Source of the DNA: Betaproteobacteria bacterium
GTDB taxonomy: Bacteria; Pseudomonadota; Gammaproteobacteria; Burkholderiales; Burkholderiaceae_E
Length of the DNA stretch: 6,869 bases
Assembly (NCBI GenBank): GCA_009922405.1
Contig: RFVZ01000142.1
Span: 1 to 6,869 of the forward strand
Direction: 5' to 3'
The notes under the pieces were generated by a model. The model saw only the letters and a program-made list of their open reading frames with translations. It was not told the DNA's origin and did no database searches. Of the stretch, positions 1 to 6,051 are shown piece after piece; position 1 is the stretch's first letter, and every line of letters begins with the position of its first letter. Position numbers and translations under genes: made by a program.

Positions 1-486
1 CGTGCGCGACGCGGCGTTTTCCCCGAGGTCAGTCCCCCACGCCTGGTAGGCGATCGAAGCCAGGCTGTAGGCGATGTAGGTCGCAATCGACCAGAGGCCA
101 AGCCAAAGTGCCAGATTGGCGCCGACCGCGGCGCCCGGTGGGTGCAACAAGGCCCAGAAGCCGGCCGCAAGAACGGGCAAGGCCGCGAGAATCCAGTGGC
201 GATGGACGAAACGTCGCTGCCGCGCCAGCCATAGACCAATCAACGGATCCGCGGCGGCGTCGACGCAGCGGGCGCTAAACAGTACCGCCCCCACGAGCGA
301 GAGCGTCAAACCTGCGCTGCCGTAGAGCGCTGGCAGGACGACAAAGAGCGGTAGTTCAAGCAGAGCCAGCGGCAACCGCAATCCGCCATAGCAGGCGAGT
401 GCAAAGGCCGACAGCCCCGTCGCCGATAGCCCAGTCTCAGACGGGGAGTTGGGGTTTGGCGCGGGATTATCGGTGGGTGAGGACAA
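1..486 (-). CDS. MFS transporter, sugar/cation symporter (MelB/GPH-like), N-terminal part
   Basis: Partial gene; the left edge cuts it after 162 codons. The reading frame gives an inner-membrane protein with hydrophobic segments at about residues 25-52, 58-72, 99-116 and 122-146. Family hallmarks are LPLALLELPLFVVLPALY (38-55), the first cytoplasmic loop with R73, D76 and the D80-P81 pair (ARCVDAAADPLIG), and AYQAWGTDL (146-154). These fit the GPH/MelB branch of the major facilitator superfamily; the substrate cannot be told. The frame is closed upstream by TGA at 493-495 and has no ATG or GTG before the first membrane segment, so TTG at 484-486 is the likely start. It lies 20 bp inside the end of the methyltransferase gene, with no clear ribosome site, so translation is probably coupled. 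MFS proteins of this type occur beside DUF1365 and Cfa-like genes in Rhodobacter, which suggests a role in lipid-precursor or lipid-product movement (inference). Confidence 0.8.
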   Translation of the reverse strand, partial: MSSPTDNPAPNPNSPSETGLSATGLSAFALACYGGLRLPLALLELPLFVVLPALYGSAGLTLSLVGAVLFSARCVDAAADPLIGLWLARQRRFVHRHWILAALPVLAAGFWALLHPPGAAVGANLALWLGLWSIATYIAYSLASIAYQAWGTDLGENAASRT

Positions 487-1708
487 ACTGAATCACATCG
501 GTATCGCCGGTGCGAAAGCCGGCTTCGCAATACGACAGATAGAAACGCCACATGCGGACGAATCGATCATCAAATCCCAGCGCTGGAAGCGCGTCCAGGC
601 AGTCGAGAAAGCGTTCGTGCCAGAGGGCCATCGTCTTGGCATAGTCTGCACCGAAGGCATGGCGCTCGACGACCTGCAACCCTGCCCGGGCCGCCTCACG
701 CTCAAAAACCGAGGGCGAAGGCAGCATCCCACCGGGGAAGATGTGCGTCTGGATGAAGTCCATGGTGCGCCGGTAGCGCTGAAAACGATCGTCATGAATC
801 GTGATTGTCTGAACCACGGCGCGTCCCCCCGGGGCAAGCAATCGGGCGACCGCCGCAAACCAGGTCGCCCACCAGCGCTCGCCAACCGCTTCGAACATTT
901 CGATCGAAACAATCGCATCGAATTGCCCCTTCGTATCGCGATAGTCTTGGAGGCGCAGATCGGCTTTGGCATCCAGGCCCACCTTTCGCAGTCTGGCCTG
1001 GGCCCAAGCATGCTGCTCGAGTGACAGGGTGAGGCCCGTGACATGATGGCCAGCGCGGGCGGCCGTTTCGGCGAATCCACCCCATCCGCAACCGATTTCA
1101 AGTAGCCGCGCGGCGCGCGGCGCTGAGGTGCGCTCAAGCGCGAGCGCATATTTTGCCCGCTGCGCGTCCGCGAGGCTGCGATCAGGATCGCCCTGAAAAC
1201 ACGCGCTCGAATACGTCATGGTTTCGTCGAGCCAGAGCGCATAAAACGCATTGCCCAAGTCATAGTGAGCGGCAATATTGCGCCGTGACCCCGCCAGCGA
1301 GTTGTCGCGCAGGATCAAATGCCGCAGCCGATCCAGCAGTTGGCCAAACCAAGTGCCGAAGACGGCGGACTCGAGCACGCTGCGATTAAGCGAGGCCAGC
1401 ATTATTAGGCCGGTAAGATTGTCGGTGGTCCATTCACCGTCGATCCACGCTTGCGCGAAGCCCACATCGCCGCGCCGCATCAAGGCCGTGATCGGATTCC
1501 ACGACGCGAGTTGGAGTGACACTTGCGGTTCGCCGCCGGGGCCAAAATCTTGCACCCGACCCTGTGGATCAATCAGGCGGAGCCTTCCCGTATGCAACTG
1601 CGCGAGCATGCGCGTCAGCGCCATGGCTGCGACCGGCAGTCGAGCAGGTTGCTGGGGAATGGAGACGGCCCGCGAGTGGCCCGGCTGCATCGGATCAATC
1701 GAGGACAT
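467..1708 (-). CDS. Cfa/UfaM-like SAM-dependent fatty-acyl methyltransferase
   Basis: A 413-residue enzyme of the cyclopropane-fatty-acid synthase family (COG2230), acting on unsaturated acyl chains of membrane phospholipids with S-adenosylmethionine. An N-terminal lipid-binding part (about 1-130) precedes the Rossmann methyltransferase domain. Visible motifs are HYDLGNAFY (148-156), the SAM-binding loop LLEIGCGWGG (202-211), MFEAVG with the conserved E273, DFIQTHIFPGGMLPS (317-331) and DYAKTMALWHERF (355-367). Compared with Escherichia coli Cfa, the bicarbonate-site Cys139 (YSCA) is Ser168 (YSSA) and His266 (HTI) is Gln300 (QTI), while Glu and Ile of that site are kept. This pattern, with a DUF1365 and an FAD partner upstream, points to the UfaM-like group that makes methylated rather than cyclopropanated chains (inference). 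An in-frame ATG upstream at 1780 is rejected: the start at 1708 forms TGATG with the DUF1365 stop and has GGAG 9 nt upstream. Confidence 0.9.
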   Translation of the reverse strand: MSSIDPMQPGHSRAVSIPQQPARLPVAAMALTRMLAQLHTGRLRLIDPQGRVQDFGPGGEPQVSLQLASWNPITALMRRGDVGFAQAWIDGEWTTDNLTGLIMLASLNRSVLESAVFGTWFGQLLDRLRHLILRDNSLAGSRRNIAAHYDLGNAFYALWLDETMTYSSACFQGDPDRSLADAQRAKYALALERTSAPRAARLLEIGCGWGGFAETAARAGHHVTGLTLSLEQHAWAQARLRKVGLDAKADLRLQDYRDTKGQFDAIVSIEMFEAVGERWWATWFAAVARLLAPGGRAVVQTITIHDDRFQRYRRTMDFIQTHIFPGGMLPSPSVFEREAARAGLQVVERHAFGADYAKTMALWHERFLDCLDALPALGFDDRFVRMWRFYLSYCEAGFRTGDTDVIQFVLTHR

Positions 1709-2511
1709 CAGGACGGGCTCCGAGTAATCAAAGTCGAGGGCGGAATGGGCTTTGAGAATAACGGGACTCGGCGGCGCCACAGTGCAAAGGCCTGCGCGTG
1801 GATACGGGCGATCACGCCCAGCGTAAAGAGCGGGTATCGCAGCAATGCGCGAAGGGCCGACGCTCGATCAAGAGCCTCGGGTGTTCCTGACAGGCTGGTC
1901 CGCAGAAGCGCCTGGCCAGCAGCCGTGTCGAGATCGATGCGGGCGACCCAGCGGTCCTGGCGCCCATGAAATCGAAAGCGATAGCGGCCTTCAATCGCCG
2001 CAAACGGCGAGACGTGAAAGGCTTTGCCGGCGCTCAGCTCCGCGCCGCCGCGCAGGGGTTCGCCGCGTTGGTGCAAAAGGTACCCGTGGCGCTCGCCAAA
2101 CGTATTGTGTACCTCGGCTAGGACGGCGATGCGCTGCCCGGCCGCGTTGTGGCAATGCCAGAAACTAACTGGCTTGAAGCTGTAGCCAAAGACTCTGGGA
2201 AAGGTGTCGAGCCAGATCGGCCCGTCTGCGACCAAATTGGATTCGGCCAGCCGTTCGCGAATCCAGGTCTGACAAGGCGTTCTACCATCGCCGTGGTCGG
2301 ATTCATGAAAGGACAAGGGCGCGGCCCGATTCAGCCCAAAGAGACGGGTGGCGGACTGCAGCTGATCGAGGCGGTGAATCGGCACCCGGATAAAAAATGC
2401 CGGGTAGTTAAAAGCGTGGACGACCGGCGACAAGCGGGTGTGGCGCACTTCTCCGAACGCGATTTGCGGGCCAGCGGGCGCCATCGGGGTTCGGGTTGTC
2501 GATAAGCGCAT
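1708..2511 (-). CDS. DUF1365 domain-containing protein
   Basis: A 267-residue protein that matches the DUF1365 family over its whole length. Conserved blocks are FGEVRHTRLSPVVHAFNY (19-36), the signature FGYSFKPVSFWHC (108-120), AEVHNTFGERHGY (132-144), KAFHVSPF (163-170) and the C-terminal RYPLFTLGVIARIHAQA (225-241) followed by PLFSKPIPP. No signal peptide is seen; the C-terminal segment near 228-236 is moderately hydrophobic. The biochemical activity of the family is not settled. In Rhodobacter sphaeroides a DUF1365 gene next to an FAD protein is needed for the singlet-oxygen response, and proteins of this neighbourhood act in furan fatty acid synthesis; I cannot say which step this one performs. 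The frame is open to 2610, but the start at 2511 is preferred because AAGGA lies 5 nt before it and DUF1365 homology begins soon after. It sits 19 bp after the FAD gene and overlaps the methyltransferase start by 1 nt. Confidence 0.9.
   Translation of the reverse strand: MRLSTTRTPMAPAGPQIAFGEVRHTRLSPVVHAFNYPAFFIRVPIHRLDQLQSATRLFGLNRAAPLSFHESDHGDGRTPCQTWIRERLAESNLVADGPIWLDTFPRVFGYSFKPVSFWHCHNAAGQRIAVLAEVHNTFGERHGYLLHQRGEPLRGGAELSAGKAFHVSPFAAIEGRYRFRFHGRQDRWVARIDLDTAAGQALLRTSLSGTPEALDRASALRALLRYPLFTLGVIARIHAQAFALWRRRVPLFSKPIPPSTLITRSPS
1718..1721 (-). promoter_or_regulatory. Ribosome binding site for the methyltransferase gene
   Basis: GGAG on the minus strand, 9 nt before the ATG at 1706-1708. 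It lies inside the 3' end of the DUF1365 gene and supports the start that overlaps the upstream stop (TGATG) rather than the longer form beginning at 1780. Confidence 0.6.
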
Positions 2512-2516
2512 CAAAA

Positions 2517-2521
2517 TCCTT
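2517..2521 (-). promoter_or_regulatory. Ribosome binding site for the DUF1365 gene
   Basis: AAGGA on the minus strand with a 5-nt spacer (TTTTG) to the ATG at 2509-2511. It is the clearest Shine-Dalgarno sequence in the cluster and settles the start of the DUF1365 gene against the longer upstream open frame. Confidence 0.75.
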
Positions 2522-2530
2522 CGGCAATCG

Positions 2531-3955
2531 TCAAGCGACGAGCGCCTCAGGCACTTGACGCACCCGCTCCGCTCCGTAGGACGCACTGTCTTCTTGATCT
2601 TGGCGACCAAGCTGCACCAGAATCGCGTCGGCCGCTTCCTGGCCGGCTCTCAGGCCGTCTTCATGGAATCCGTAGGCTGCCCAAGCGCCCGCGAACCAAA
2701 TTCGGTTCTTCCCTTGAATGGTCGGCAACGCTTCTTGTGCCGCGAGTGCCTCCAGATCAAAGACCGGGTGGGCGAAGTCAAAACGGCCCAAAACGCTCGA
2801 TGGTACGGGCTCGGTTAATGGATTCAGGCTCACAAACAGGGGCTGTTTGAAGGGGAGCGGCTGGAGTTCCTGGAGCCAGTACGAGACGGATACCGACGCG
2901 TGGGCCGAAGCGGCTCCTTTCGAGCCGGGCTTGGCATCGCGCGAATGCTGGCCGCGGTGCGTCAGGTAATTCCAAGCCCCCCAAGCCCTTCTGCGCCGTG
3001 GCATGAGTGCCGGGTCGGTGTGCAGGATGGCCCGGTTTGACTGAGTGCGCAGCGCACCGAGAATCCGGGACTCCGCCGGGGTCGGGTGCTCAAGTGTCGC
3101 GAGGGATTGCCCGGCATGGGAGGCCATCAACACGGCGTCGAATGCCTCCGCTTCGGCCCCCGACGCTTTGGTTTGTGCCGTGATCCAGACCTTATTTTCC
3201 GCTCGACTGACTCGGGTGACGCGACTGCTCAAGTGGACTTGGCCACCCTGTGCGCGCAAGCGCTTTAGGACAGCGTCGACATACTGACGAGACCCGCCCG
3301 CCACCGTGTACCACTGCGGTCGGTCGAAAATCTGCAGGAGACCGTGGTTGTCACAAAAGCGGGCGAAGCTGACTGCCGGAAATCCTAAAATCGTCTCCAC
3401 TGGGCAAGACCAGATCGCACCGGCCATCGGGAGCAAGTAATCATCGCGCAGGGCTTGACTGTAGTTGCCCCGTCGCAAGAGGTCCTCAAGCGTCAGTGCC
3501 CGCGACGCCGCGGCAGGCGCGCGCGCGAGCGCGGTCGCCTCCCGGTTAAAGCGCAGCATGTCAAAGAGCATGGTCCAAAAACGTGGGCGGACCAGGTTGG
3601 CGGGCTGGGCGAAAACCGCTCGCAGATCGTCTTTGCCGCACCACTCCAGATCGTTTGGGCCGATCGAGACGGCAAAGCTCATGTTGGACGGCGCGGTCTT
3701 GACTTTCAGGTCGTCAAACAGCGCGAGCAATCGGGGGTAGGTCCGGTGATTGAAGACCAAGAAGCCGACATCGACCGGGTGGGTGATGCCTTTCAGGGTG
3801 ACATCGACGCTGTGGGCATGCCCGCCAGCCACATCCGCGGCGTCGTAAAGCACGACCTCGCAACTGGGTGCAAGCCGGTGTGCAGCGCCGAGGCCGGTAA
3901 TTCCGGCTCCGACGATCGCAACCCTTGGCCTGGCGCGGTCCGCACGCAAGATCAC
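2531..3955 (-). CDS. FAD-dependent oxidoreductase (amine-oxidase/desaturase-like)
   Basis: A 474-residue flavoprotein. The N-terminal dinucleotide fold is clear: VAIVGAGITGLGAAHRL (12-28, GxGxxG at 16-21), acidic D38 ending strand 2, and the GG of VAGGHAHS (42-49). Further family blocks are DVGFLVFNHRTYPRL (62-76), YLLPMAGAIWSCP (173-185), WYTVAGGSRQYVDAV (215-229), WGAWNY (325-330) and the C-terminal FAD motif FAGAWAAYGFHEDGLRAG (421-438). This is the NAD(P)/FAD-binding amine-oxidase-like family found beside DUF1365 and Cfa-like genes, where it is thought to oxidise or desaturate a membrane-lipid acyl chain; the substrate here is inferred. Compared with my memory of the family, it seems to have an extra Gly/Ser/Lys-rich stretch at about 333-353 and a polar tail after 455. 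The start is GTG, forming GTGA with the folE2 stop (4-nt overlap); no strong ribosome site is visible, so translation is probably coupled to folE2. Confidence 0.9.
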   Translation of the reverse strand: MILRADRARPRVAIVGAGITGLGAAHRLAPSCEVVLYDAADVAGGHAHSVDVTLKGITHPVDVGFLVFNHRTYPRLLALFDDLKVKTAPSNMSFAVSIGPNDLEWCGKDDLRAVFAQPANLVRPRFWTMLFDMLRFNREATALARAPAAASRALTLEDLLRRGNYSQALRDDYLLPMAGAIWSCPVETILGFPAVSFARFCDNHGLLQIFDRPQWYTVAGGSRQYVDAVLKRLRAQGGQVHLSSRVTRVSRAENKVWITAQTKASGAEAEAFDAVLMASHAGQSLATLEHPTPAESRILGALRTQSNRAILHTDPALMPRRRRAWGAWNYLTHRGQHSRDAKPGSKGAASAHASVSVSYWLQELQPLPFKQPLFVSLNPLTEPVPSSVLGRFDFAHPVFDLEALAAQEALPTIQGKNRIWFAGAWAAYGFHEDGLRAGQEAADAILVQLGRQDQEDSASYGAERVRQVPEALVA

Positions 3956-4770
3956 GCAGCAGCCCGGGGTCCGGTCTTGTCGTGTTCAATCCGTGCGTAG
4001 GCCGAGTGATTGTGGATTGACTCGAAGTTTTCGCTGTCTACCGCCCAGGCTTCGATCACCTCGATCGCGTCGAGAGCGAGCGCAACGTCACGAACCAGAT
4101 CTTCGACGAATTTAGGGTTGTCGTAGGCGCGTTCGGTGACGTATTTCTCGTCAGGGCGCTTGAGCAAGCCCCAAAGTTCACAGGAGGCTGCCTGTTCCGC
4201 GATCCGGATCAAACTTTCGACCGCCAGAGTTGAGCCGGGGACCAGGCGAGCTTCGATCGTGACGTGCGAACGCTGGTTGTGGGCGCCATAGTCGGAAATC
4301 TTTTTCGAACAAGGGCAAAGACTCGTGACCGGTACCACCACGCGCAAAGTCACTCGGGTCACTCCCCCAGCTCGCCGCGCCGTCAGCGTCACGTCATGGT
4401 CAAGCAGGCTCTCCACGCCCGACACGGGGGCCGCCTTGCGCACGAAGAGGGGGAACTGAAGAATGATGTCGCCGCTGTCGGCCTCGAGTCGAGCCAGCAT
4501 AACCTCCAGCATCGAAGCTAGTTCCAGGGGGTCGACCGGGGTCTTGTGGGCGTCTAGGACTTCGAGGAACCGAGACATATGGGTTCCCTTGACCTCCGCA
4601 GACAATCCGACGGTCATTTCAATCATGGCGACGGAAGGCTGTGGCCCAACTGCTGTCGCGATCATCAGAGGGTGTCGGACGCCACGGATTCCAACACGCT
4701 GGATGGCGAGTTGTCGGGTGTCGGCGTTCGACTGGACGTCGGGCAGTTGGAATTTTTCAGGCGCATTCAT
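3952..4770 (-). CDS. folE2: GTP cyclohydrolase FolE2 (type IB)
   Basis: A 272-residue full-length GTP cyclohydrolase IB. It opens GTP to 7,8-dihydroneopterin triphosphate, the first step of tetrahydrofolate (and in many bacteria queuosine) synthesis, and replaces the strictly zinc-dependent FolE. Family motifs are KGTHMSRFLEVLD (61-73), SLCPCSKKISDYGAHNQRS (150-168) with the metal-site Cys152 and His164, ASCELWGLLKRPDEKYVTE (195-213), NPKFVEDLVRDVA (218-230) and ENFESIHNHSAYA (247-259). The ATG at 4770 has GGAG 8 nt upstream and is the only start that keeps the whole family N-terminus. It is the first gene of the cluster; its stop overlaps the GTG of the FAD gene. FolE2 is often a Zur-controlled stand-in under zinc shortage, but no clear Zur-like palindrome is seen upstream. 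Being placed with lipid-modification genes suggests use under oxidative or metal stress (inference). Confidence 0.96.
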   Translation of the reverse strand: MNAPEKFQLPDVQSNADTRQLAIQRVGIRGVRHPLMIATAVGPQPSVAMIEMTVGLSAEVKGTHMSRFLEVLDAHKTPVDPLELASMLEVMLARLEADSGDIILQFPLFVRKAAPVSGVESLLDHDVTLTARRAGGVTRVTLRVVVPVTSLCPCSKKISDYGAHNQRSHVTIEARLVPGSTLAVESLIRIAEQAASCELWGLLKRPDEKYVTERAYDNPKFVEDLVRDVALALDAIEVIEAWAVDSENFESIHNHSAYARIEHDKTGPRAAA

Positions 4771-4996
4771 CTCGGAAACTCCGTTAATCGGCAGGGAAAA
4801 GCAGTCTCGGTCGGATCGGAACCGTGACGCACGGACCCCGCCAGCAGGTGTCCGGACGACTGATAAGACGCTGTGACTTAATTTGGTCTGCGGGAAAACA
4901 TAAACCTATCAAAGATCCCAAGACCCGATTGCGGCCGCGGGTATTCCGTTGCCGCCAAAAAACCAAGGGTTGGATCAAATGGTCTGTAGGCCAGTA

Positions 4997-5026
4997 ATTC
5001 TGTGGCGTTAATTCGCGGTCGGTCAA
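4997..5026 (-). promoter_or_regulatory. Possible sigma70 promoter of the folE2 operon
   Basis: On the minus strand TTGACC (5021-5026, 5 of 6 matches to the -35 consensus), an 18-bp spacer and CAGAAT (4997-5002, 4 of 6 matches to the -10 consensus). It would give a leader of roughly 220 nt before folE2. The -10 is weak and there is no independent support, so this is only a candidate. Confidence 0.3.
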
Positions 5027-5095
5027 GCCCGGGAAATTCCGCAGGCCGGAGGCCCGAAGTAACCGCGCTCAATTCCAGCATTGTTTCCCGTCAGG

Positions 5096-5110
5096 CGGGC
5101 CCAAAGCCCG
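5096..5110 (-). terminator. Weak hairpin just downstream of phaM
   Basis: On the minus strand CGGGC - TTTGG - GCCCG, a 5-bp GC stem with a 5-nt loop beginning 2 bp after the phaM stop. No T-run follows, so it is at best a poor or factor-assisted terminator, or an mRNA end stabiliser. Confidence 0.25.
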
Positions 5111-5112
5111 AG

Positions 5113-5781
5113 TCAGCTCCGGGACCCCCTCGTTGAGTTGGCGCGACCGTTTTTTAGGGTCTCACCGCCATCGACTGCCTGGTTCGGGGACGATGGCGTG
5201 GTAGCGCTGCGGCCCAATTCGGCGTCCTCGTTCGCGCTTGAAGGCCCGGTTGGGTGATGGGGTGACTTGGTGGTGGGGGCCGGTTGAGCCGCCTGCGTCA
5301 TCTGGCGAAAAGGTTGCTGCAGAAAGTCCCACCAAAGCGCCGCTTGGGCCGCCGCGATTGACGACCCTGGTGGCATACCCGCCACTGGCCCGAGATTGGG
5401 GCTCGGGTTCGCCGATGGCCTGATTGGTTGGTTAGTCAGTGGGTTGAACGGTGGGCTGGCCGGTGGGCTGGCCGGTGGGCTGGCCGGTGGATTGGGCGCC
5501 GGCGGATTTGCAACCATTGCCCCGGCTTTGGTGAATGCCTGAAAAGCCGCCACAGTATTGCGTTGGATTTCCAGCGTCTGGATCGTCGTCTGCAACATGG
5601 TCTGGTTCAACTGCAACCACTGCTCGACGACCCGAAGGTCCGCAATCCGACGGTCAATTTCGCCGATGTCCATCGTGGGTTGAAGCGAAGAAGGAACGTT
5701 CATTCCGGACCAGGTCTTGCGCATCATCTCGAGGGCGTCGAACATCGAACTCAAACCGGGGCCATCTGCTTGGGTTGCCAT
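5113..5781 (-). CDS. phaM: PhaM-family polyhydroxyalkanoate granule regulator
   Basis: A 222-residue protein of the PhaM type, known from Ralstonia eutropha as a granule protein that binds PHB synthase PhaC, the PHB granule and the nucleoid, and so helps share granules between daughter cells. Seen here: an N-terminal head with FDALEMMRKTW (14-24), the conserved helical core MDIGEIDRRIADLRVVEQWL (37-56) and LNQTMLQTTIQTLEIQRNTV (58-77), predicted as a coiled helix; a Pro-rich linker (92-138) with a PPAS repeat; a second conserved patch ALWWDFLQQPF (148-158); and a Ser/Thr/Pro-rich tail. The tail has only a few Lys/Arg residues and lacks the Lys/Ala/Pro repeats described as DNA-binding in the R. 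eutropha protein. The ATG at 5781 has AAGG 7 nt upstream. It is separated from folE2 by 342 bp and is divergent from the EF-hand gene. No PHA synthesis gene lies in the window. Confidence 0.85.
   Translation of the reverse strand: MATQADGPGLSSMFDALEMMRKTWSGMNVPSSLQPTMDIGEIDRRIADLRVVEQWLQLNQTMLQTTIQTLEIQRNTVAAFQAFTKAGAMVANPPAPNPPASPPASPPASPPFNPLTNQPIRPSANPSPNLGPVAGMPPGSSIAAAQAALWWDFLQQPFRQMTQAAQPAPTTKSPHHPTGPSSANEDAELGRSATTPSSPNQAVDGGETLKNGRANSTRGSRS
5450..5494. repeat. 12-bp tandem repeat inside phaM
   Basis: Three exact copies of GGTGGGCTGGCC (5450-5461, 5462-5473, 5474-5485) plus a degenerate fourth (GGTGGATTG from 5486). On the coding strand each unit encodes one Ala-Ser-Pro-Pro step of the Pro-rich linker of PhaM. 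Because the unit is a multiple of three, gain or loss of copies changes linker length without breaking the frame. Confidence 0.95.
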
Positions 5782-5803
5782 GTCTTGCCTTGCTCGCGAG
5801 TGT

Positions 5804-5833
5804 GGGCCAGCAAAATGCTGGCCTTATTTCTTT
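5804..5833 (+). terminator. Perfect hairpin with T-rich tail upstream of phaM
   Basis: GGCCAGCA (5805-5812), AAA loop, TGCTGGCC (5816-5823), with a G-T pair possible outside (5804/5824), followed on the plus strand by TTATTTCTTT (5824-5833). This is the form of an intrinsic terminator pointing rightward, yet no plus-strand gene lies to its left. On the minus strand the same stem would fold in the phaM leader, about 23 nt before its ATG. Either an antisense-transcript terminator or a leader structure is possible. Confidence 0.5.
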
Positions 5834-5898
5834 GGACGATAGCAGATGCATGGAGGCGAACGCCGACACCTTGCGGCCTAACAAAAACCTTCAAATCC

Positions 5899-5914
5899 TT
5901 GTAAGTACATGTAA
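5899..5914. promoter_or_regulatory. TACATGTA dyad between phaM and the EF-hand gene
   Basis: TTGTAAGTACATGTAA contains the perfect palindrome TACATGTA and an overlapping TGTA-AG-TACA inverted repeat. It lies in the AT-richest part (5880-5920) of the divergent 270-bp intergenic region, a natural place for an operator. No regulator can be assigned, and I found no convincing -35/-10 pair around it on either strand. Confidence 0.25.
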
Positions 5915-6051
5915 AAAGTGTTTGCCCGGGTAAAACGGCGTGCACCGAGCGTGCGAAAAGGGTGTGATGACTTCTCTCAAATCTTCAAAACCCGGCGGGA
6001 CCCACTTACCTGACGCACCTTCACGACTCGTTTTCTGGAGGCAACCAAATC

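Larger units (their letters stand above)
4771..5112. other. Intergenic region between phaM and folE2
   Basis: 342 bp without a convincing gene. On the minus strand it holds a weak promoter candidate (4997-5026), a short GC-rich hairpin just after the phaM stop (5096-5110), and an AT-richer patch at about 4878-4916. One minus-strand open frame (4878-5081, 67 codons, ATG) has mixed third-position composition, only a weak ribosome site and no family I recognise, so it is not called. I saw no riboswitch fold or Zur-like palindrome. Confidence 0.6.

Noticed and set aside
449..1024. Plus-strand 191-codon open frame opposite the methyltransferase
   Set aside because: Antisense shadow of a well-supported gene, typical of GC-rich coding DNA.
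1709..1780. N-terminal extension of the methyltransferase from an ATG at 1780
   Set aside because: It overlaps DUF1365 by 73 bp; the start at 1708 has a ribosome site and a TGATG junction.
2512..2610. N-terminal extension of the DUF1365 protein from 2610
   Set aside because: It overlaps the FAD gene end and has no family similarity; AAGGA correctly spaced supports the start at 2511.
3455..4000. Plus-strand 181-codon open frame opposite the FAD gene
   Set aside because: Shadow of the minus-strand flavoprotein; no recognisable domain.
4860..4920. Possible ECF/RpoE-type or Zur site upstream of folE2
   Set aside because: TGATAG and TAAGT occur but are 25 nt apart, too far for a promoter, and no AT-rich palindrome like a Zur box is present.
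4878..5081. 67-codon minus-strand open frame between phaM and folE2
   Set aside because: ATG start but weak ribosome site, mixed third-position composition and no recognisable family; better read as leader DNA.
5428..5904. Plus-strand frame with repeated GRWA residues
   Set aside because: The apparent repeat is only the 12-bp phaM minisatellite read on the wrong strand.
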